From contig NZ_BAGD01000067.1 of NCBI RefSeq assembly GCF_000308635.1, positions 1 to 60,427 of the forward strand: DNA of 60,427 nucleotides, written 5' to 3'. The stretch's first letter is position 1. Each line of letters opens with the position of its first letter. Under the pieces are notes generated by a model that saw nothing but the letters and a program-made list of their open reading frames with translations, did no database searches and was not told where the DNA came from. The position numbers and the translations under genes are program-made. Source of the DNA: Nocardia otitidiscaviarum NBRC 14405 (GTDB lineage Bacteria > Actinomycetota > Actinomycetes > Mycobacteriales > Mycobacteriaceae). Positions 18,600 to 26,764 of this stretch are shown piece by piece.

Positions 18600-18617
18600 G
18601 TTGCAATAATCACACAG
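18600..18617. promoter_or_regulatory. Promoter-like element shared with 19925-19942
   Basis: GTTGCAATAATCACACAG differs at only 2 of 18 positions from the element at 19925-19942. It holds an extended -10-like sequence (TGC-AATAAT). It precedes the thioredoxin-fusion gene and is followed by another GTTGCAAAA motif (18620-18628). Shared control of the two genes is inferred. Confidence 0.45.
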
Positions 18618-18693
18618 TGTGTTGCAAAAACGGGTTGCGTCGGGCGGGGTGGTGCCGGAGCATGAGTGGTCGACAGGAAGGGTCTGATACACC

Positions 18694-19893
18694 ATGCGAC
18701 GAATGCGATTCCCGGAGCTCGGGCTGCCCGGGGGCATCGAATGCGTCATCGCCGACGAGGAAACCGGTGAGCCGCGCGATCGCTACGACATCACCGGCCG
18801 CGGCACCGTGGACATCCCCGACAACGCGCTGTTGATCTTCACCGCCGACCGCTGCCGCCCCACCGATCTGGCCCGGGTGAGCCGCGACGCCTTCGCGACC
18901 ATGCTGCTGACCGGCGTCGACGACGAACTGCTCGGCGTGGTCGCGACCATGACCGATATCTACCACCTGAGCCTGTGTGGGGAGTTCACCGACGCGGGAA
19001 TGCGAGCGCTGGACTGGACCACGGACATGTTCGCCCTGGAGCTGGATTCGCCGCACATCGGTCCCGACCTCCGCCTGCCCGGTGCCTCCGTCTCCGTGAT
19101 CGAGATTCGCGGTGACCGGATCGACGACGGTGTCTTCGACGCGGTCGCCGCGAAGAATCCCTTCACGGTCGATATCGCCGGTCCGGCGCTCACCGGTGCC
19201 CGGCTGGCCGCGCTGGCCGCGGCTCCGGAGCTGGAGGAGGTTCGAATTACCGGCCGCGCGCTGCGGGCAGAACACCTCGCCGGACTGGCCGAGACCGGTG
19301 TGACCGCACTGTATGTCAAGCCCGAGCGGATCGACGCGGACTGGATCGACGCGCTGCTCGGCGTACCCCAGCTGCGCTCGATCGAACTGGAGCAGTTCGA
19401 TCCCGCACCGCTGTCGCCGCGGCATCTCGGCCGCCTGCTAACCGCGGGCCGCCAGGTCAACGGCGTTCGCGCCGGGGCCGCGGAACTGGCGGCGACGGCG
19501 GCGGAGCTGGCCGTCTCCGAGGATGTCGGCGGGGCGGAGGCGCCCGAGTCGTCCGGCCTCGCCGGTCTGCGGTCGATCACCGACGCGGCCGAGTTCGACG
19601 CCGTCCTCGCCGAGGGGGTGCCGGTGCTGGTGCAACTGACCGCGACTTGGTGCGGGCCGTGCAGGCACCTGAAACCCATCCTCGAACGGGTCGTGGCGGG
19701 ATTCTCCGGGCGGGTCACCGGTGTGGTCGTCGATATCGACCGATCGCCGTGGGCCGAGCGTTTCGACTCGCGCAGCGTGCCCACGGTCATCGCCTTCGCC
19801 GGTGGCCGGGAGGTGCTGCGGTTCGTGGGTGTCCGCTCGGAACGGGACATCACGGCCCTGCTCGAGGCCGCCGTCGAGCTCGACCGTTCCTGA
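18694..19893 (+). CDS. Leucine-rich-like domain fused to C-terminal thioredoxin domain
   Basis: 399-residue cytoplasmic protein (no signal peptide). Residues about 1-260 form a leucine-rich, repeat-like domain (for example ITGRALRAEHLAGLAETGVTALYV and LLGVPQLRSIELEQF) with no named family recognised. After a polar linker, residues about 293-395 are a thioredoxin domain: PVLVQLTATWCGPCRHLKPILERVV with the redox pair C320/C323, SVPTVIAFAGGREVLRFVGV with the cis-proline loop. A likely role is a dithiol reductase or adaptor directed to partners by the N-terminal domain. ATG at 18694 has AGGAAGGG upstream. It shares promoter sequence with the secreted repeat protein downstream. Confidence 0.75.
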   Translation: MRRMRFPELGLPGGIECVIADEETGEPRDRYDITGRGTVDIPDNALLIFTADRCRPTDLARVSRDAFATMLLTGVDDELLGVVATMTDIYHLSLCGEFTDAGMRALDWTTDMFALELDSPHIGPDLRLPGASVSVIEIRGDRIDDGVFDAVAAKNPFTVDIAGPALTGARLAALAAAPELEEVRITGRALRAEHLAGLAETGVTALYVKPERIDADWIDALLGVPQLRSIELEQFDPAPLSPRHLGRLLTAGRQVNGVRAGAAELAATAAELAVSEDVGGAEAPESSGLAGLRSITDAAEFDAVLAEGVPVLVQLTATWCGPCRHLKPILERVVAGFSGRVTGVVVDIDRSPWAERFDSRSVPTVIAFAGGREVLRFVGVRSERDITALLEAAVELDRS

Positions 19894-19924
19894 TGTCGCC
19901 GCGGCCGATCGGCACGCGATATGT

Positions 19925-19963
19925 GTTGCGATAATCACCCAGCATGTCCCAAATTTGCATTGC
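19925..19963. promoter_or_regulatory. Two shared promoter elements upstream of the repeat-protein gene
   Basis: 19925-19942 (GTTGCGATAATCACCCAG) matches 16 of 18 bases with 18600-18617, and 19945-19963 (starting TGTCCCAA) matches 15 of 19 with 17436-17454. A third GTTGCAATTTT follows at 19970-19980. A 15-codon ORF (ATG 19944 to TAA 19991, peptide MSQICIADRVAILEQ) lies in this region and could be a leaderless upstream ORF; that is speculative. Confidence 0.45.
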
Positions 19964-19996
19964 CGACCGCGTTGCAATTTTGGAACAATAAATCCT

Positions 19997-20680
19997 GTGA
20001 GTGAAACGCAGAGAAGACGACAGCGCCAATCCGCCCTCCTGTCCGCCGTCGCGGTCACCGGCATGCTGGCCGGACACGGGCTCGTCGCGGGTGTGGCGGC
20101 CGCCGATCCGGCCTCGGGATCGTGTCCCGGCGCGGCCGCGGGCTGTGAACAGCGCGCCGACGGCACCGACCGTGGCAAGCCCGGGCAGGAGGCGAACGGG
20201 GGCGAGGCCCGTGGCGTCGACAAGGACGGCCCGGACCGGAACGGTTTCGACAAGGACGGCCGGGACCGAGACGGCTACGACAAGAACGGTCGGGACAAGG
20301 ACGGTTACGACCGGGACGGCTACAACCGGCACGGTGTCGACCGCTACGGATACGACCGCAATGGATTCGATGGCAGGGGGCTCGATCGCCAGGGTTTCGA
20401 CCGGCAGGGTTTCGACCGGCAGGGCTACGGCAGGGACGGCTACAACCGGGCCGGAGTGGATCGACACGGTAAGCCGCGGCCCGGCCCGCGCACCACTCCC
20501 CGCCCGGCGCCGCGCCCTGCCCCGCAGCCCGCGCCCGGTCCGACACAGCCGCCCGCGCAACCGCCGACACCGTTGCCGGAGTACGCGGAATCCTTCCTCC
20601 GCTCTCTGCCCGAACCGATCGGGCATGCGGTGCGCCCCCTGGTGGTCTGGGCCTTCCAGGTCCTCCCACTACCGCGGTAA
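19997..20680 (+). CDS. Secreted protein with 17 D-x-x-G pentapeptide repeats
   Basis: 227-residue exported protein. GTG at 19997 gives a basic start (SETQRRRQRQ), a hydrophobic signal core (ALLSAVAVTGMLAGHGLVAGVAAAD) and a mature protein containing 17 tandem five-residue units (x-D/N-R/K-x-G, for example YDRNG, FDKDG), then a Pro-rich stretch (PAPRPAPQPAPGPTQPPAQPP) and a short hydrophobic C-terminus. Densely spaced Asp/Asn-Gly units might bind divalent cations, by analogy with D-x-D-x-G calcium loops. The Pro-rich region suggests a wall-spanning linker. Function unknown. It begins a likely operon with the small membrane protein and DUF418 gene. Confidence 0.72.
   Translation: MSETQRRRQRQSALLSAVAVTGMLAGHGLVAGVAAADPASGSCPGAAAGCEQRADGTDRGKPGQEANGGEARGVDKDGPDRNGFDKDGRDRDGYDKNGRDKDGYDRDGYNRHGVDRYGYDRNGFDGRGLDRQGFDRQGFDRQGYGRDGYNRAGVDRHGKPRPGPRTTPRPAPRPAPQPAPGPTQPPAQPPTPLPEYAESFLRSLPEPIGHAVRPLVVWAFQVLPLPR
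20216..20470 (+). repeat. 17 tandem 15-bp coding repeats
   Basis: Exactly 17 in-frame 15-bp units from GTC at 20216 to GGT at 20470 encode x-(D/N/G)-(R/K/G)-x-G. Units drift from KDG/KNG-rich forms early to RQG/RDG forms late; two adjacent copies (FDRQG) are nearly identical at DNA level, showing recent duplication. Confidence 0.9.
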
Positions 20681-20745
20681 CCATCGGCCGTCGCCGACGG
20701 TCCGGGGCAGTGCCCGACCGTATGACGAAAGGACAGTGAACTCGG

Positions 20746-20862
20746 ATGAACAACCAAGTGGCCGCGCCGAATTGGCGTCGTCGGGCCGTGATCGCCGCCG
20801 TCGTGGCCGCCGTCGTGCTGAGCCCGCTGGCGATGTTCTTCCTGCTCTTCGCCATCTGGTGA
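20746..20862 (+). CDS. Small single-span membrane protein (38 aa)
   Basis: ATG at 20746 opens a 38-codon frame with an AAAGGA ribosome site about 12 nt upstream. The product has a short polar, basic N-terminus (MNNQVAAPNWRRRA) and one long hydrophobic helix rich in Ala, Val, Leu and Phe ending FAIW. Its TGA overlaps the GTG of the DUF418 gene (GTGA, 20859-20862), so the two are translationally coupled. Small membrane peptides of this type often modulate a larger membrane partner; here that would be the DUF418 protein. Confidence 0.6.
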   Translation: MNNQVAAPNWRRRAVIAAVVAAVVLSPLAMFFLLFAIW

Positions 20863-22024
20863 CGATTCGCGTGGGTAATGCCGTGCCGATCGCGTCGCAC
20901 CCGCGGCGCCTACCCGCACTGGACGTGCTCCGGGGAATCGCCATTCTCGGGACATTCGCCAGTAACATCTGGCTGTTCACCGCGGCCGCGATCGTCGCGG
21001 GTGGGAGCGGGTGTTCGGGGTGGTGGACGTCGTTTTGGCAGTGGCTGCCCAATGGAAAGTTTCTCGGCCTGCTGACCATCATGTTCGGTATCGGATTGGA
21101 GATCCAGCGGCAGACCGCCGTGCGCGCGGGCAAGCCCTGGCCGGGTAAGTACCCGATTCGTGCGGCGCTGCTGTTCGCCGACGGCGCGTTGAACTACATC
21201 TTCGTGGTCACCTTCGACGTGCTGCGCATCTACGCGGTGATCGGGCTGGTGATCGCCTACCTGCTACTGGCTCGGGAACGGGTGCGGTGGTGGTTGACCG
21301 TCGGCTTTCTGGCCGTCCACTGCGCGCTGCTGCCGATCGTCGCGTCGATGCGGGCCGCCGATGTGCGCATCCCACGCGAAGGCGAGATGACCGGTCTGCG
21401 GCCCGGCGACCCGGTCGGCGCGGGCTATTGGGAAACGGTCGCCGTGAGCTTCGAGAACTTCGGGCCGGGTTTCGGATTGCATTCGGAGTTCCCCTTGGTC
21501 CTGTTCCTGGGTCTCGGACTGTTCCTCCTCGGCGCGAACCTCTACCGGATGGGGATCTTCGGCCCGGAGCGTCGCGCGCTGCGCTACGCGATCATGCTGT
21601 TCGGGTTCGGCATCGCGCTGCCCATCGACTTCCTGATCGGCATCACCTCGATGGTTCCCCGCAGCTGGCCGTGTTCGGTCGCTACGGTTCGGCGGCCGGG
21701 GTGGCGCTGGCACTGCTCGCCCTGGTCGCGGAGTACTTCGTGCGAAGGGAGCGGCCGGGCCCGGTGGGGCGGCCACTCTCGTGCGTCGGTCGAATGGCGT
21801 TGAGCTGCTACCTGTTACAGAACATTCTCGGCGTCATCGCCAGCCGTACGGTGCTGACCCGTCCGGAGGTGGCGGTGCTGGATCCGCTGTTGCTCACCGG
21901 GGCGGCCTTCCTCGGCGTATCGGCGGTGCTGATCGCTTTCGCCTGTCTCTGGCTGCGGTTCTTCCCGCGCGGCCCGTTCGAGCTGCTCTGGACCTGGTCG
22001 TACCGCAAGCTCGCCCGCGAATGA
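20859..22024 (+). pseudogene. DUF418 family membrane protein, frameshifted
   Basis: Polytopic membrane protein of the DUF418/YeiB group. GTG at 20859 starts TIRVGNAVPIASHPRRLPALDVLRGIAILGTFASNIW, with the typical D-x-LRG-x-A-x-LG motif. The first frame runs to about 21657 (GFGIALPIDFLIGITSM); the conserved C-terminal part (VFGRYGSAAGVALALLALV; GRMALSCYLLQNILGVIASR; LELLW-like end) continues one frame back to 22024. Adding one C to the CCCC run at 21657-21660 rejoins them into about 388 residues. Mutation or homopolymer sequencing error cannot be separated here. DUF418 proteins are thought to be transporters or acyl-transfer-like membrane proteins; role unproven. Confidence 0.82.
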
Positions 22025-22053
22025 CACCGATGTCGACGAGAGGACTTGATTTG

Positions 22054-22072
22054 TTAGGTAAGCCTGACCTAC
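22054..22072. promoter_or_regulatory. Second IdeR/DtxR-type iron box
   Basis: TTAGGTAAGCCTGACCTAC matches 15 of 19 positions of the IdeR consensus and shares the core AGGTAAGCCT with the box at 16606. It lies 80 bp before the small ORF at 22152. An imperfect inverted repeat GTTAGGGTCG/CGACCTAAC follows (about 22085-22133). Confidence 0.78.
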
Positions 22073-22151
22073 ACTCGTAACCGGCGTTAGGGTCGAGCGA
22101 GTGTCCTGAGGGCTGCAGTGACCCCCGACCTAACACCGCGGCGGGTTCTCG

Positions 22152-22334
22152 ATGATGGTCGTCACCGGGAACCCGCCGCTTCGTCTGTATGCGGGTCACC
22201 TCCCGAGGAAGGGACGGCTCGGCGTCACGGTGGATCAGCTGCCCGATCGGGGGAGCGACTGGGACCCGCTGGCCGTCGCCACCGATACGGTGCTGCGCGG
22301 CAAGAAGGCTCGCCCGCGGCGGTCGCGCCCGTGA
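22152..22334 (+). CDS. Small ORF downstream of iron box (60 aa, uncertain)
   Basis: A 60-codon frame (MMVVTGNPPLRLYAGHLPRKGRLGVTVDQLPDRG...) begins 80 bp after the second iron box. Its protein has plausible composition with a basic end (GKKARPRRSRP), but I recognise no family and see no strong ribosome site. It could be a small iron-responsive protein, the remnant of a larger gene or chance. The rest of 22025-22382 holds only the iron box and inverted repeat. Confidence 0.35.
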   Translation: MMVVTGNPPLRLYAGHLPRKGRLGVTVDQLPDRGSDWDPLAVATDTVLRGKKARPRRSRP

Positions 22335-22382
22335 TCGGCCCCCGGTGCCGCCCCGGCGGCGGCGAGGTGCCAGGGTGAGGGC

Positions 22383-22829
22383 ATGACGCAGCAAGATTTC
22401 TCGTCGGTGCGGTCCATGGCGGATGTGACGCCCGAGTTGATGAACCGGTTCAGCGAGGGCACTTTCACCGATCTCATCGGGCTGAAGTTCACCGAGCTGA
22501 CCGGGGATCGGGTGAGCGCGGAGTGGGTGGTGACGCCGCAGCAGTTCCAGCCCGCCGGGATCGTGAACGGCGGCGTGTACTGCACCGTCATCGAAACCCT
22601 CGCCAGTGTGGCCGCGAGCGTGTGGCTGGGGGAGAAGGGCACCGTGGTCGGGGTCAACAACAACACCGACTTCCTGCGGGCGGTGCGCGAGGGGACACTG
22701 CGCGGGGTCGCGACGCCGATCCATAGGGGACGGTCGCAGCAGCTGTGGGTCGTGGTGATCACCGACGAGCAGGAGCGGACGGTGGCGCGTGGGCAGGTGC
22801 GGTTGCAGAATCTCGCCGCGCGGGACTGA
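22383..22829 (+). CDS. PaaI-like hotdog thioesterase
   Basis: 148-residue hotdog-fold acyl-CoA thioesterase of the PaaI/4HBT type. The active-site region QFQPAGIVNGGVYCTVIETLASVAASVWL carries the HGG-like motif as NGG, and VGVNNNTDFLRAVREGTLRGVATPIHRGRSQQLWVVVITDEQERTVARGQV is the typical second half. ATG at 22383 follows GGGTGAGG. It immediately precedes ureA in the same direction, the same order as Rv1847-Rv1848 in M. tuberculosis. A direct link to urease is not known. Confidence 0.87.
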   Translation: MTQQDFSSVRSMADVTPELMNRFSEGTFTDLIGLKFTELTGDRVSAEWVVTPQQFQPAGIVNGGVYCTVIETLASVAASVWLGEKGTVVGVNNNTDFLRAVREGTLRGVATPIHRGRSQQLWVVVITDEQERTVARGQVRLQNLAARD

Positions 22830-22901
22830 CGAAACATCCGGGTAATACGGGGCGTGTCAGAATGACCGACGATCCGCCCACGACCTCGGTGAGGAGCCCG
22901 A

Positions 22902-23204
22902 ATGCGACTGTCGCCGCATGAGCAGGAACGCCTGCTGCTGAGTTACGCGGCCGAGTTGGCCCGCAGGCGACAGGCGCGCGGACTCAAGCTCAACCACCCG
23001 GAGGCGGTCGCGCTCATCACCGACCATGTGCTCGAGGGCGCGCGGGACGGGCGCAGCGTGGCTGAACTCATGGCGTCCGGGCGCACCGTGCTCACCCGCG
23101 ACGATGTCATGGCGGGAGTGCCGGAGATGATCCACGACGTGCAGGTGGAGGCCACCTTCCCGGATGGCACCAAGCTCGTCACCGTCCACCACCCGATCGG
23201 ATGA
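22902..23204 (+). CDS. ureA: Urease subunit gamma
   Basis: 100-residue structural subunit of nickel urease, which hydrolyses urea to ammonia and carbamate. The family start [39 protein letters not shown] is clear, as is the end [23 protein letters not shown] at 22902. It overlaps ureB by 4 bp (ATGA). Length is the family's usual 100 residues. Confidence 0.97.
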   Translation: MRLSPHEQERLLLSYAAELARRRQARGLKLNHPEAVALITDHVLEGARDGRSVAELMASGRTVLTRDDVMAGVPEMIHDVQVEATFPDGTKLVTVHHPIG

Positions 23205-23518
23205 CGATGATTCCCGGCGAATACCACTGTGCCGAGGGCACGATCGAGATCAACCCGGGTGCCGACCGCATCGAGGTGGATGTGGTCAATACCGGTGACC
23301 GGCCGGTGCAGGTCGGATCGCATGTGCATTTCCCGCAGGCGAACTCGGCCCTGGAATTCGACCGCGCGGCCGCGCACGGCCGCCGCCTCGACATCCCCGC
23401 CGGAACCGCGGTGCGCTTCGAACCCGGCCTGGGCCAGCGGGTTTCGCTGGTGCCGCTGGGCGGGACCCGCGAGGTGCACGGAATCAGTCTCACCCCACCC
23501 GGAAAGCTGGATGCCTGA
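23201..23518 (+). CDS. ureB: Urease subunit beta
   Basis: 105-residue urease beta subunit: [53 protein letters not shown] is the conserved core, and [16 protein letters not shown] sequence ([30 protein letters not shown]) ends it. The start overlaps the ureA stop; the alternative in-frame ATG two codons later is possible. TGATG overlap couples it to ureC. Confidence 0.97.
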   Translation: MTMIPGEYHCAEGTIEINPGADRIEVDVVNTGDRPVQVGSHVHFPQANSALEFDRAAAHGRRLDIPAGTAVRFEPGLGQRVSLVPLGGTREVHGISLTPPGKLDA

Positions 23519-25239
23519 TGACCGAACTGTCCCGCGCCCGCTACGCCGAACTGTTCGGACCCACCGTCGGCGACCGCATCCGCCTCGCCGATACCGACCT
23601 GTTCATCGAGATCACCGAGGACCGCAGCGGCGGACCGGGACTCGCCGGTGATGAGGCGGTCTTCGGCGGTGGCAAGGTGCTGCGCGAATCCATGGGCCAG
23701 GCCCGCGCCACCCGCGCCGAGGGCACCCCGGACACCGTCATCACCGGCGCGGTGATCGTCGACCACTGGGGAATCATCAAGGCCGATATCGGGATTCGCG
23801 ACGGCCGCATCTGCGGCATCGGCAAGGCGGGCAATCCCGACACCATGAGCGGGGTGCATCCCGATCTGGTGGTGGGTCCGTCCACCGAGATCATCGCGGG
23901 CAACGGCCGCATCGTCACCGCGGGTGCCATCGACTGCCACGTGCACTTCATCTGCCCGCAGCTGCTGGACGAGGCCATGGCCAGCGGCATCACCACCCTG
24001 GTGGGCGGCGGCACCGGACCCGCCGAGGGCTCCAAGGCCACCACCGTCACCCCGGGCGCGTGGCATCTGGGCCGCATGCTGGAGGCCACCGACTCCTGGC
24101 CGGTGAACATCCTGCTGCTGGGCAAGGGCAATACCGTGCGCGCCGAGGCCATGTGGGAGCAATTGCGCGGCGGCGCGGGCGGTTTCAAACTGCACGAGGA
24201 CTGGGGGACCACCCCGGCCGCCATCGATGCCTGCCTGACCGTGGCCGACGCCTCCGGTGTGCAGGTGGCGTTGCACTCGGACACCCTCAACGAGGCCGGA
24301 TTCGTGGAGGACACCCTCGCCGCCATCGGCGGGCGGGCCATCCACTCGTATCACACCGAGGGAGCGGGCGGCGGGCACGCGCCCGACATCATCACGGTCG
24401 CCTCCTATCTCAATGTGCTGCCGTCCTCGACCAATCCGACCCGGCCGCACACGGTCAACACCCTCGGCGAACATCTCGACATGCTGATGGTGTGCCATCA
24501 CCTGAGCCCGTCGATTCCGGAGGATCTGGCCTTCGCGGAGAGCCGGATTCGGCCCTCCACCATCGCCGCCGAGGACTTGCTGCACGATCTGGGCGCGATC
24601 TCCATGATCGGCAGCGACGCGCAGGCCATGGGCCGCATCGGCGAGGTGGTGATGCGCACCTGGCAGACCGCGCACGTCATGAAGAAGCGGCGCGGCGCGC
24701 TGCCCGGCGACGGGGTCGCCGACAACAACCGGGTGCGGCGCTATATCGCGAAGTACACCATCTGTCCGGCGGTCACGCACGGCCTCGATCACGAGATCGG
24801 TTCGGTGGAGGTGGGCAAGCTGGCCGATCTGGTGCTGTGGGAGCCCGCCTTCTTCGGTGTGCGCCCGCACGCCGTGCTCAAGGGCGGGGCCATCGCCTGG
24901 GCCGCCATGGGTGACGCGAATGCCTCCATTCCGACTCCGCAGCCGGTGTTGCCACGCCGGATGTTCGGCGCGTCGCCGACCGTGGCGGCGGGCACCTCGC
25001 TGCACTTCGTGTCGGAGGCCGCGATCGAGGACGGTCTCGCGGATCGGCTGCGGGTGAACCGCAGGCTGGTGCCGGTCGCGAACGTGCGGCGCCGCACCAA
25101 GGCGGATCTGCCCAACAACGACGCCATGCCGCGCATCGAGGTCGATCCGGACACGTTCACGGTGCGTATCGACGGCGAGGTGTGGGCGGAGGATCCGGCC
25201 GTCGAACTGCCGATGGCCCAGCGCTACTTCCTGTTCTAG
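23518..25239 (+). CDS. ureC: Urease subunit alpha
   Basis: 573-residue catalytic subunit. Nickel ligands are all visible: H141 and H143 (DCHVHF), the lysine carbamylated in the active enzyme K224 ([10 protein letters not shown]), and histidines in [13 protein letters not shown] and [17 protein letters not shown], plus the flap histidine in [22 protein letters not shown] and the aspartate ligand in [11 protein letters not shown]. Length and start ([28 protein letters not shown]) are normal. It is coupled to ureB. The accessory genes do not follow directly; an unrelated block intervenes before ureF. Confidence 0.98.
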   Translation: MTELSRARYAELFGPTVGDRIRLADTDLFIEITEDRSGGPGLAGDEAVFGGGKVLRESMGQARATRAEGTPDTVITGAVIVDHWGIIKADIGIRDGRICGIGKAGNPDTMSGVHPDLVVGPSTEIIAGNGRIVTAGAIDCHVHFICPQLLDEAMASGITTLVGGGTGPAEGSKATTVTPGAWHLGRMLEATDSWPVNILLLGKGNTVRAEAMWEQLRGGAGGFKLHEDWGTTPAAIDACLTVADASGVQVALHSDTLNEAGFVEDTLAAIGGRAIHSYHTEGAGGGHAPDIITVASYLNVLPSSTNPTRPHTVNTLGEHLDMLMVCHHLSPSIPEDLAFAESRIRPSTIAAEDLLHDLGAISMIGSDAQAMGRIGEVVMRTWQTAHVMKKRRGALPGDGVADNNRVRRYIAKYTICPAVTHGLDHEIGSVEVGKLADLVLWEPAFFGVRPHAVLKGGAIAWAAMGDANASIPTPQPVLPRRMFGASPTVAAGTSLHFVSEAAIEDGLADRLRVNRRLVPVANVRRRTKADLPNNDAMPRIEVDPDTFTVRIDGEVWAEDPAVELPMAQRYFLF

Positions 25240-25286
25240 CGTTCTCGGCGCGGCGCCGGACCGCGTTCCGGTGGCAGACTACGGAT

Positions 25287-25955
25287 ATGAGCGCAGACTG
25301 GACGGACGTCGATCGCTACCTCGTGGACACCCTGGTGGGAGACCGGGACGCGGATGTGCTGGCGGCCAATGCGGCCGCCGGTCTCCCACCCATCGACGTC
25401 TCGCCGCCGCAGGGTGCGTTCCTGCGCCTGACCGCGCTGTCCACGGGCGCGCGGCGGGTGCTGGAGATCGGGACGCTCGGCGGGTACAGCACGATTCAGC
25501 TGGCGCGGGCGGTCGGCAAGTCCGGGCAGGTGGTCACCTTCGAATACGATCCGGAGCATGCGCGGGTGGCGCGGGAGAATCTGGACCGCGCGGGCGTGGG
25601 GGACCGGGTCGACATCCGGGTCGGCGCGGCCCTCGACAACCTGCCCGTGCTGGCCGACGAGCGGCCCGAACCCTTCGATCTGGTGTTCATCGACGCCGAC
25701 AAGGTCAACAACGCCAACTATGTGCGCTGGGCGCTGCGGCTGACCCGGCCGGGCGCGGTGATCATGGTCGACAATGTGGTGCGCGACGGCGGTGTGGCGG
25801 AGGCGGATTCGGCCGATCCCGCAATTCGCGCCAGTCGCGAGGTGATCGAATTCTGCGCCGCCGAACCGCGCCTGGACGCCACCGTGCTCCAGACCGTCGG
25901 CAGCAAGGGCTGGGACGGATTCATCTACGCGGTCGTGCTCGACGCCCAGGGCTGA
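25287..25955 (+). CDS. SAM-dependent O-methyltransferase (class I, COMT-like)
   Basis: 222-residue methyltransferase. SAM-binding motif I is RVLEIGTLGGYSTIQLARAV, motif II TFEYDPEHARVARENLDRAG, and the metal/catalytic region PFDLVFIDADKVNNANYVRWALRLTRPGAVIMVDNVVRDGGV (Asp-x-Asp and Asn of the divalent-metal O-methyltransferase group). The start MSADWTDVDRYLVDTLVGDR is typical of actinobacterial homologues. Acts on catechol-like substrates in the family; the substrate here is unknown. It is the first gene of the block separating ureC from ureF. Confidence 0.9.
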   Translation: MSADWTDVDRYLVDTLVGDRDADVLAANAAAGLPPIDVSPPQGAFLRLTALSTGARRVLEIGTLGGYSTIQLARAVGKSGQVVTFEYDPEHARVARENLDRAGVGDRVDIRVGAALDNLPVLADERPEPFDLVFIDADKVNNANYVRWALRLTRPGAVIMVDNVVRDGGVAEADSADPAIRASREVIEFCAAEPRLDATVLQTVGSKGWDGFIYAVVLDAQG

Positions 25956-25959
25956 CGAT

Positions 25960-26370
25960 TCACGGCGTGATATCGCCGTCCACGTAGACCCATTCCCCGT
26001 CGTCGCGGCGGAAACGGCTGTGCTCGTGCAGCGTTCCCGCCCGCCCGTGGGCGCGATAGTGCGCCCGGAATTCGACGGTGCCCGCGGTGTGGAACGGGCC
26101 GCCGCCGGTGCTGCCCACGATCTCCAGAGCCTCCCAGCGCATCCCGGGTTCGAATTCCACGGTGGCCGGGCGGGTTTCGGGAGCCCAGCTGCGCAGTAGA
26201 TACGCCTCGTCGCCCACCGCGAAGGCGCTGAACCGCGATCGCATCAGCGCCTCCGCCGTCGCCGCCCGCCCCTCACCCCGGTGCAGCGGGCCGCAGCACT
26301 GCGCGTAGGGCGCGGACGAACCACACGGACATGCGGCGGGTCCGGCGGCGGACTTCCGACGTTTCGACAT
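25960..26370 (-). CDS. YchJ/UPF0225 family protein with SEC-C-like cysteine motif
   Basis: 136-residue protein: N-terminal zinc-type motif ACPCGSSAPYAQCCGPLHRG (C-x-CG...CC), then a conserved NTF2-like region (TAEALMRSRFSAFAVGDEAYLLRSWAPETRP ... FRAHYRAHGRAGTLHEHSRFRRDDGEWVYVDGD). This matches the YchJ family, of unknown function. ATG at 26370 (MSKRRKSAAG) fits the family's N-terminus; the longer upstream reading is unfolded. Convergent with the methyltransferase. Confidence 0.88.
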   Translation of the reverse strand: MSKRRKSAAGPAACPCGSSAPYAQCCGPLHRGEGRAATAEALMRSRFSAFAVGDEAYLLRSWAPETRPATVEFEPGMRWEALEIVGSTGGGPFHTAGTVEFRAHYRAHGRAGTLHEHSRFRRDDGEWVYVDGDITP

Positions 26371-26764
26371 CCCCCTATTCTCCGTACCGCGCTGTCGGCC
26401 GCCGACCGGGGTGACGCGTGGTCGGCGATCCGTGCCCGGAGCGGCCTCACCGTCCTCGAGCGCGCAATCCGGATGGGGGTCCGGCCGCTCTCGGCGGCGG
26501 GGCGCTGCTACTGGTTCGGGCTCGGAACCGGCCGCCGAATCGGACGGCGGCTGATGGCCCGGCTCGTCGTGAGTGGCGGCCGGTGCCTCGGCGCGCGGGG
26601 TGCGTAGCGGCATGCCGTGCTCTCGTGCATTCGGTGCAAATGCGACACATCGTGCGGATCTCTCGGTGCCGGTTCGGATCGCGTGGGGCGACGCGACATG
26701 CCCGGCGGCCTTCGCGCGGCGGGTGCGTGCGGGGTGTGATTGGTCGGGTGGTGGCGGTGAGAAC
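26371..26764. other. Intergenic region without recognisable gene
   Basis: About 394 bp between the YchJ-like start and the TetR stop. Several GC-rich frames are open on both strands but none has homology, a ribosome site or normal residue composition (Arg/Gly/Pro heavy). It may contain the promoter of the YchJ-like gene. Nothing else is seen. Confidence 0.55.
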
